Below are positions 58,152 through 64,000 of a DNA stretch of 64,000 nt, piece by piece. Below the pieces are notes generated by a model, which worked only from the letters and a program-made list of their open reading frames with translations, was not told where the DNA came from and did no database searches. This stretch comes from Sambucus nigra (Eukaryota; Streptophyta; Magnoliopsida; Dipsacales; Adoxaceae): contig OX422213.1 of the NCBI GenBank assembly GCA_949130495.1, positions 201,183,660-201,247,659 of the forward strand, read 5' to 3'. The position numbers were made by a program, and so were the translations under genes. Position 1 is the stretch's first letter, and each line of letters begins with the position of its first letter.

Positions 58152-61133
58152 TGTGACACCCCGACTAATTAAATACCGGGTAGCTACTCCTTTATTAAAT
58201 TAATTCAAAATGCCAAGTTGGTCCAGTTAATAGCATCACCGTCGAAAACATTTTAATGATTACTAACCACCTAGTATTTAAAAAGTAAGTTGCCAAATTT
58301 TAATTTAAGTCTGATTAACATGCAACAAGTGTAATGAAGAATAATAACACCATTCACCATAACGAAGTAAATAGAATAACCATCACATAATGTAAATAAA
58401 ATCTGGAGGAAAAACTCCTCACTACAAATCCCACAACTGAAATAGCTAAACTGAAATACTGAATCAATACATGCTAAAGTCTGAAAAACTGAATGAAAAG
58501 ATGTCTCTAATAGAAATGGGCAACATGCTCTACAACTGATAGATAATGACTCTGGAATCCAAATGATAGAAGCGTCTACAAGCAAATCCATGTAGCTTCC
58601 ACAAACAGCTACAGCTCGTCACCTGAATGAGTATCCTATGCATGGTGTCCTTGTGGCTGCGCACCTAAAAATGGTTTTACAAGAAAAATAGATTTGAAAG
58701 CAAACGGGTCAGAGCCCAAATGTGGAGATATTTTAAAAACCTACAAGTGTTTTAAAAACATTTAAAACATTAAATGCAAAATACATGTTAGGACGTGCAC
58801 TCACATGATATTCTCACCTCTCGTCTAACTGTGCACCCCTAACGTAAGTACCCATCTACAACGACACAAACCACTAGCTTGGTGACATCATATCTAGCTA
58901 GACTGTCATAGGTCCTACCCTTATTACTCGGTTCTATTAACATTATAACGCTCGTAATTAAGTAGGGGTTTAACGTAAACTCAGATGCTCAATATGCAAT
59001 ATATTACTCTATCAGCTAACTCGTTATGTTTCTCGAATCAATAACTTAATTATATTCACAACATTAACATGAGGATTCCCATTAATTAAGTGTATATTAT
59101 TCACATCATAAATATACAATACAAGCACCCCGAGAGATAAGCTGCGGTGCACACATACTCTGCTATCCATCCCGGTACATCACGTACATAAGGATTACAT
59201 ATTCCGAATCTCACAGGAATAGTTCACAAATAACAACATCACAATTAATGGAGGCGAACACAGTCACATCACATGGGTCACGCACATACCTACGCTCCCA
59301 CGATCAGCGGACTTATTAATATCCCAACAAGTCTTTCTATGACCTATGTTCATCAAGGTAACCAGTCTAAATCCGGGAAACACAAGGATTAGAGGGCCCT
59401 AAGCGAACGCAAACCTCCCGTGATAGCAAGTATGGTAGGTATGTCATACACACAATTCATATATCAATACTAAGTCAACACACGTCTTAGTAATCCCGTA
59501 GTTTAATCGTAGTACTATTCTCATTCTAGTACCAATATATAATTTACACACTTTATACGATTCCGGTTTATAATCATACGCGTCGTAATCTCTTCTCACG
59601 TCGTAGTAGACACTCACGTCTCAACCCTAACGGTTCATTGATTTAAATCACTCGTATACAATTTACTCCTCATAATAACCCAAAAGTCCCAAATCTATCA
59701 ATACATCATCAAAGGAATGTTAACTCTACCCTCGAACAAGTTTACGGGACTCCAAAAATCAAAACAGGCCCAAAAGGCCCAAACTGTCAGCTCGTTAGAA
59801 GTCTCGTTCGAACGAGGCTGTTCGAAAGAGATCAACTGTTAGCTCGTTAGAAGTCTCGTTCGAACGAGGCTGTTCGAACGAGATCCAGTTCGTTCGAACG
59901 AACTGTACCTTCTAACGAGATCTCGTTCGAACGAAGTTATCAAACGAAGTTCCTTTTCATTAGAAGCGACTGGTCAACTCATTAGAAGCTCGTTCGAACG
60001 AGCTCGTTCGAACGACCTGGGTTGGTTTCTAACGAGCTACCAGCTGCGAGCCCAGAAATTCCAAAATCGTTTTTCACCCATTTTCTACTCCTCTAAACTT
60101 CGTCTCAACTGTGTTTTAAGGTCTCTAATCAATCCTAAACATATATAGTCACATCTTAACATGTTTTAAGGAATTAATTCGTCCTAAACATCATTAAATC
60201 ACAATTCTCTACACTTTTCCCCAATTTCTCAAGAACATGAACCCTAAAGTTTGTAATCATCAATTAGTCCATTCTAGATTCCGTTTTTATTACATCCAAC
60301 ATACATTAATACCAGAATAATCATCTCTATGTGAATCTACATGCAATTTTGTCCTCAATATTCAAGTTCTAAGTCCAATCAACATGGGTTTTCATTTATC
60401 TTCCAAGAACAATTATAAATTCTCAAATTCTCTAACATGGAAGGAACATTCTCTGAATTTAAAAGTAATTAAACCACTTGCCTCTATTGTCTCTGAATTT
60501 GGTGTTGATTTGGTAAGGATTTCTGCAGAATTCCTTCTCTTCCTCTCCCCCTCCAAGCTTTCTTCTCCAAAGGTGGCTATGGTGGCTAGGGTTTTCTTTG
60601 GGAAAGTTGGAAACCTAATTTAACAACCCCCGTAGCTTGTTGGGTTAATATGGGTAGGTTAGTGGCTTAGTGGGTCAATTCCCAATCAGCTTTACTTCTC
60701 TAATTTTCGTCATTTTTAATTCCTAAAAAATACGAAATTACCAAAATACCCTTTATATTGCCGGTATGGTCTAAAAATACCCCGGGACCCAAACCACACC
60801 CCCGGCTAGTGTTTTCTGACTATCTCGACCCTTCCGGACGCGTTGGCGCACTCAAAACGATCATATGGTTTATAGAATAAAAATCACTTTTATAATTAAA
60901 ATAATACACCATGACGCGGCGGTCACACACGTCTCAACAAAATTCCCAAGTTGCCGTATATAAATCTCACGACAAATTTCATAATTCAATATTCATATAA
61001 CATCATATATACTCAATATAGTCAAATACCAACTCACAACTCGCTAGTATTTTACCCGGATTAATTTCCAATTAATTCACATTTAATTAATTAATCCCAA
61101 AAATAAATATAGCCAAAAGTACGGGGTATTACA
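58152..61133 (-). repeat. 3' LTR of Gypsy copy 2
   Basis: 2,982 bp with ends TGTGACACC and GGGTATTACA on the plus strand. Both outer parts align with the copy 1 LTR; the middle, including the palindrome array, is replaced by different sequence. Confidence 0.92.
59788..60054. repeat. Array of CTCGTTCGAACGAG palindromes in the copy 2 LTR
   Basis: Perfect palindromes CTCGTTCGAACGAG at 59803-59816 and 59855-59868, AGTTCGTTCGAACGAACT (18 bp) at 59887-59904, and GCTCGTTCGAACGAGC near 59988-60003, with partial copies between. A 52-bp unit starting AGCTCGTTAGAAGTCTCG is repeated twice. The place in the LTR equals that of the TCGATCGATCGA array of copy 1. Confidence 0.85.
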
Positions 61134-61147
61134 TACTTCCCCCCTAA
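61134..61147 (-). other. Polypurine tract of Gypsy copy 2
   Basis: Same sequence as in copy 1, TTAGGGGGGAAGTA on the minus strand, next to the 3' LTR. Confidence 0.85.
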
Positions 61148-61175
61148 TAACTGAATTTCGTCCCAAAATTCGAAA

Positions 61176-64000
61176 CTAGAACGTACCTGCTAAAAACAAC
61201 TCTGGATAACGTTCGCGCATCTCATCCTCGCGCTCCCATGTGGACTCCTCGACATTATGATGTCGCCACTGAACACGCACTAACGGGACTATCTTTGACC
61301 GCAGTTTCCTCTCGCTTCGGTCCAAAATAGCAATCGGCCCCTCCTCGTAGGAGCTATCCGGCTGGAGATCGATGTCCTCCACAGCAATGTGAGAATGAGC
61401 CAAATTATCTCTAAGGTATTTCCTTAGCGAGGAAATATGAAACACATCGTGAATCCGATGCAAATGCTCCGGTAACCCAAGTCTATACGCAACCGGTCCG
61501 ATCCGCTCAATAATAGGAAATGGCCCCACATACCTTGGTTCCAACTTCCCCTTCTTCCCGAATCGCATAATCCCCTTCATAGGAGATACTCTGAGAAAAA
61601 CCTGGTCCCCCACTTGGAACTCCCTGAAAAATCTCTTCGCATCAGCATAACTCTTTTGCCTGTCTTGAGCTACCCGAATGCGACTCAGAATCAACTCAAT
61701 CCTTGCCTAAGTATCCTGAATCACTTCCGGTCCAAGTAGTTTGTTGTCCCCCACCTCTAACCAACATACTGGGGAACGACAAGGCCTACCGTACAATGCT
61801 TCAAACGGAGCCATGCCAATAGTGAACTGATAGGAGTTATTATAAGCAAACTCTACCAGTGGAAGATACTGCTCCCATCCACCCCCAAAGTCAATAATGC
61901 ACATGCGTAGCATGTCCTCCAACATCTGATTTGTGCGCTCTGTCTGCCCATCAGTCTGCGGATGATAAGCTATACTCAACCGCAGTTCCGTGCCCATGGC
62001 CTCCTGAAAACTTTCCCAAAACCGCGAAACAAATATCTTGTCTCTGCCAGACACGATATTTAGGGGCACACCGTGAAGTCTCACAACCTCTGAAATGAAG
62101 AGCTGGGCATACTGTCCCGTAGTGTAGTCAGTCCTTACGGGTAAAAAGTGAGCGACTTTGGACAACCTGTCCACAATTACCCAAACGGAGTCGTGACCCC
62201 TCTGCGACGTAGGCAACCCCGTGATAAATTCCATGGATATGCTCTCCCACATCCACACCGGGACCTCCAACGGCTGTAGCAATCCTGCCGGTCTCTGATG
62301 ATCCACTTTTACAAGCTGACAAGTGGCGCATTTCGAAACAAACTCAGCGATATCTTTCTTCATACCGCTCCACCAATACTGGCGTCTCATGTCTTGGTAC
62401 ATTTTGTCCCCTCCGGGATGTACCGCGAACCGTGAGCCGTGCGACTTTGCCATCACCTCGTGTCGTAATTCCTCCCCTTCTGGAACTACCAATCTCCCAT
62501 TGAAGCGTAATCCCCCGTCTGAGCTGACGGTATAGGACTCGGCTCCCTCTGCTAGTAATCGAACTATCTTCTCCTAACAGAACGAGTCATTAGCCTGTGC
62601 TCGTACTACTTTCGTGACAATCTGCGGTGTAACAGTCATCACAGACATGAAAGATCGGGCCACTGCATCCTGGTGTCCCAATTCCTTCCACTTTGCCTTC
62701 CACACCTCTGCTACCTCATCTGCTGGCCTACGGCTCAACGCGTCTGCTACCACGTTAGCCTTGCCTGGGTGACACTGGATATCGAATTGGTAGTCTTTCA
62801 CAAACTCAAGCCACCTACGCTGCCGCATATTCAACTCTTTCTCCGTGAACAGGTATTGTAGGGACTTGTGGTCCGTGAACAGTTGGAATTTCTCCCCCAA
62901 AAAATAGTGTCTCCAAATCCGTAGGGCAAATACCACTGCTACCAACTCCAAATCATGCGTGGGGTAATTCTTCTCATGAGTCTTAAGCTTACGATAAGCA
63001 TAAGCTATGGCCTGTCTCTCCTGCTGCAATACACCTCCAAGTCCTTGCAAAAACGCGTCGGTGTAAACCAAATACTCAACTCCCTGTCTCGGCAATGCTA
63101 ACGCAGGTGCTGAGGTCAATTTGTCCTTCAATTCATCGAATGCCAACTGACAGGCATCACTCCAGATGTAGGGCACACCCTTACGAGTCAGATGTGTCAA
63201 AGGACCTGCTATCTCCGAGAAACTCCGAATAAACCTCCTGTAGTATCCTGCTAGACCCAAGAAACTACGAATCTCCGTCGGTGTCGTGGGCTGTCCCCAC
63301 TCCCTCACCACGGATACTTTCCTCGGATCAACAGATATCCCCCGGTCGAAAATAATGTGTCCCAAAAACTGGACCTCCTTCAGCCAAAACCCGCACTTCT
63401 CATATTTTGCATACAACTCGTTCTGACGGAGTGTCTGCAAAACTTGCCTCAAATGCTCGGCGTGCTCCTCCTCTGTCTGGGAGTAAACCAGAATATCATC
63501 GATGAAGACAATGACAAACTGATCTAGGAAATCCCTGAACACTCTGTTCATCAAGTCCATAAACACTGCTGGAGCGTTGGTCAACCCAAAAGGCATAACC
63601 CGAAACTCGTAAGAACCATATCTCGACAAGAACGCAGTCTTCGAGACATCCTCCTCCCTGATACGCAACTGATGGTATCCCGATCTCAAATCAATCTTTG
63701 AGAAGAAGGAAGCTCCTCTCAACTGGTCGAATAAGTCATCGATTCGAGGCAACGGATACTTATTCCGTATCATGATTTTATTCAACTCTCGATAGTCCAC
63801 ACACAATCTCAGTGAACCGTCCCTCTTCTTCACAAACAAAACTGGAGCGCACCAAGGTGAGGTACTCCTATGAATAAAGCCCTGACCTAACAGCTGCTCT
63901 ATCTGATCCCGTAACTCCCTCATCTCGGCTGGAGCCATACGGTACGGTGCGCGTGCTATAGGTCTCGTACCCGGTAGAAAATCTATAACAAAGTCTATCT
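61176..64000 (-). pseudogene. Pol (RT to chromodomain) of Gypsy copy 2, two stops, partial
   Basis: One minus-strand frame runs from the window end to 61176. It covers reverse transcriptase (VPLRIDD-type start through FIDDILVYS near 63490-63515), RNase H ([11 protein letters not shown]), integrase ([47 protein letters not shown]) and chromodomain ([15 protein letters not shown]). Two stops interrupt it: 62574-62576 (TAG where copy 1 has CAG) and 61707-61709 (TAG where copy 1 has TCG). There is no frameshift. Gag and protease lie outside the window. Confidence 0.9.

Larger units (their letters stand above)
58152..64000 (-). mobile_element. Ty3/Gypsy chromovirus, copy 2 of the same family, cut by the window end
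   Basis: It has the same LTR ends, polypurine tract and pol as the element at 832-11610, in the same orientation. Its 3' LTR and the pol region back to reverse transcriptase are inside the window; the remainder lies beyond 64000. Its LTR is clearly more diverged from copy 1 than copy 1's two LTRs are from each other, so the two are separate insertions, not a recent duplication. Confidence 0.93.

Noticed and set aside
1..64000. CRISPR arrays, bacterial operons or ribosome-binding sites
   Set aside because: The window is plant nuclear DNA with introns and retrotransposons; no such features are expected and none are seen. I also did not recognise any tRNA or rRNA gene.

Overview
This is a piece of a flowering-plant nuclear genome, most likely a eudicot. 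It is AT-rich and dominated by transposable elements. It holds one intact, spliced host gene of clear identity, on the minus strand at 37858-40899: HEI10, the RING-type crossover factor of meiosis. Its seven coding exons sum to exactly 310 codons including the stop, and all introns are GT-AG.

Layout. 188-831 and 11611-12236 are a TA-type microsatellite split by a complete Ty3/Gypsy chromovirus-type element (832-11610, minus; 2,960-bp LTRs; Tekay/Del-like). 13021-13652 is one end of a CACTA DNA transposon with hairpin-forming subterminal repeats. 14945-17513 is a decayed L1-type LINE. 17997-18217 is a foldback MITE and 18541-19494 a non-autonomous hAT element. 19856-20825 and 30989-31410 are an AT minisatellite split by a decayed Tat/Ogre-type Gypsy element (20826-30988, plus). 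That element carries a spliced antisense gene between pol and its 3' LTR and has its own hAT insertion (25620-26210). 31411-37857 is low-information DNA with a foldback MITE and another hAT element. HEI10 follows, with a hAT element in its last intron. Upstream of it lie a 5'-truncated LINE (41364-41542) and an almost intact Ty1/Copia element (41564-50171, minus, SIRE-like), whose insertion cuts through a short unidentified coding-like stretch (50172-50330). 50331-58151 holds small repeats, a MITE and a Copia gag fragment interrupted by another hAT element. 58152-64000 is a second copy of the chromovirus family, cut by the window end.

How it fits together. The window records repeated nested insertion around one conserved meiotic gene. 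In all three large element families the coding frames are broken mainly by stop codons at positions where glutamine (CAG/CAA) or arginine (CGA) is expected, as C-to-T changes would produce. In the first chromovirus copy this is the only kind of break: seven stops, no frameshift. The LTRs of the two chromovirus copies carry, at equivalent places, arrays of different perfect palindromes, and the Copia LTR has its own array of near-palindromes. All positions, splice sites and target-site duplications were read by eye from the sequence; family names rest on remembered motifs, not on searches.
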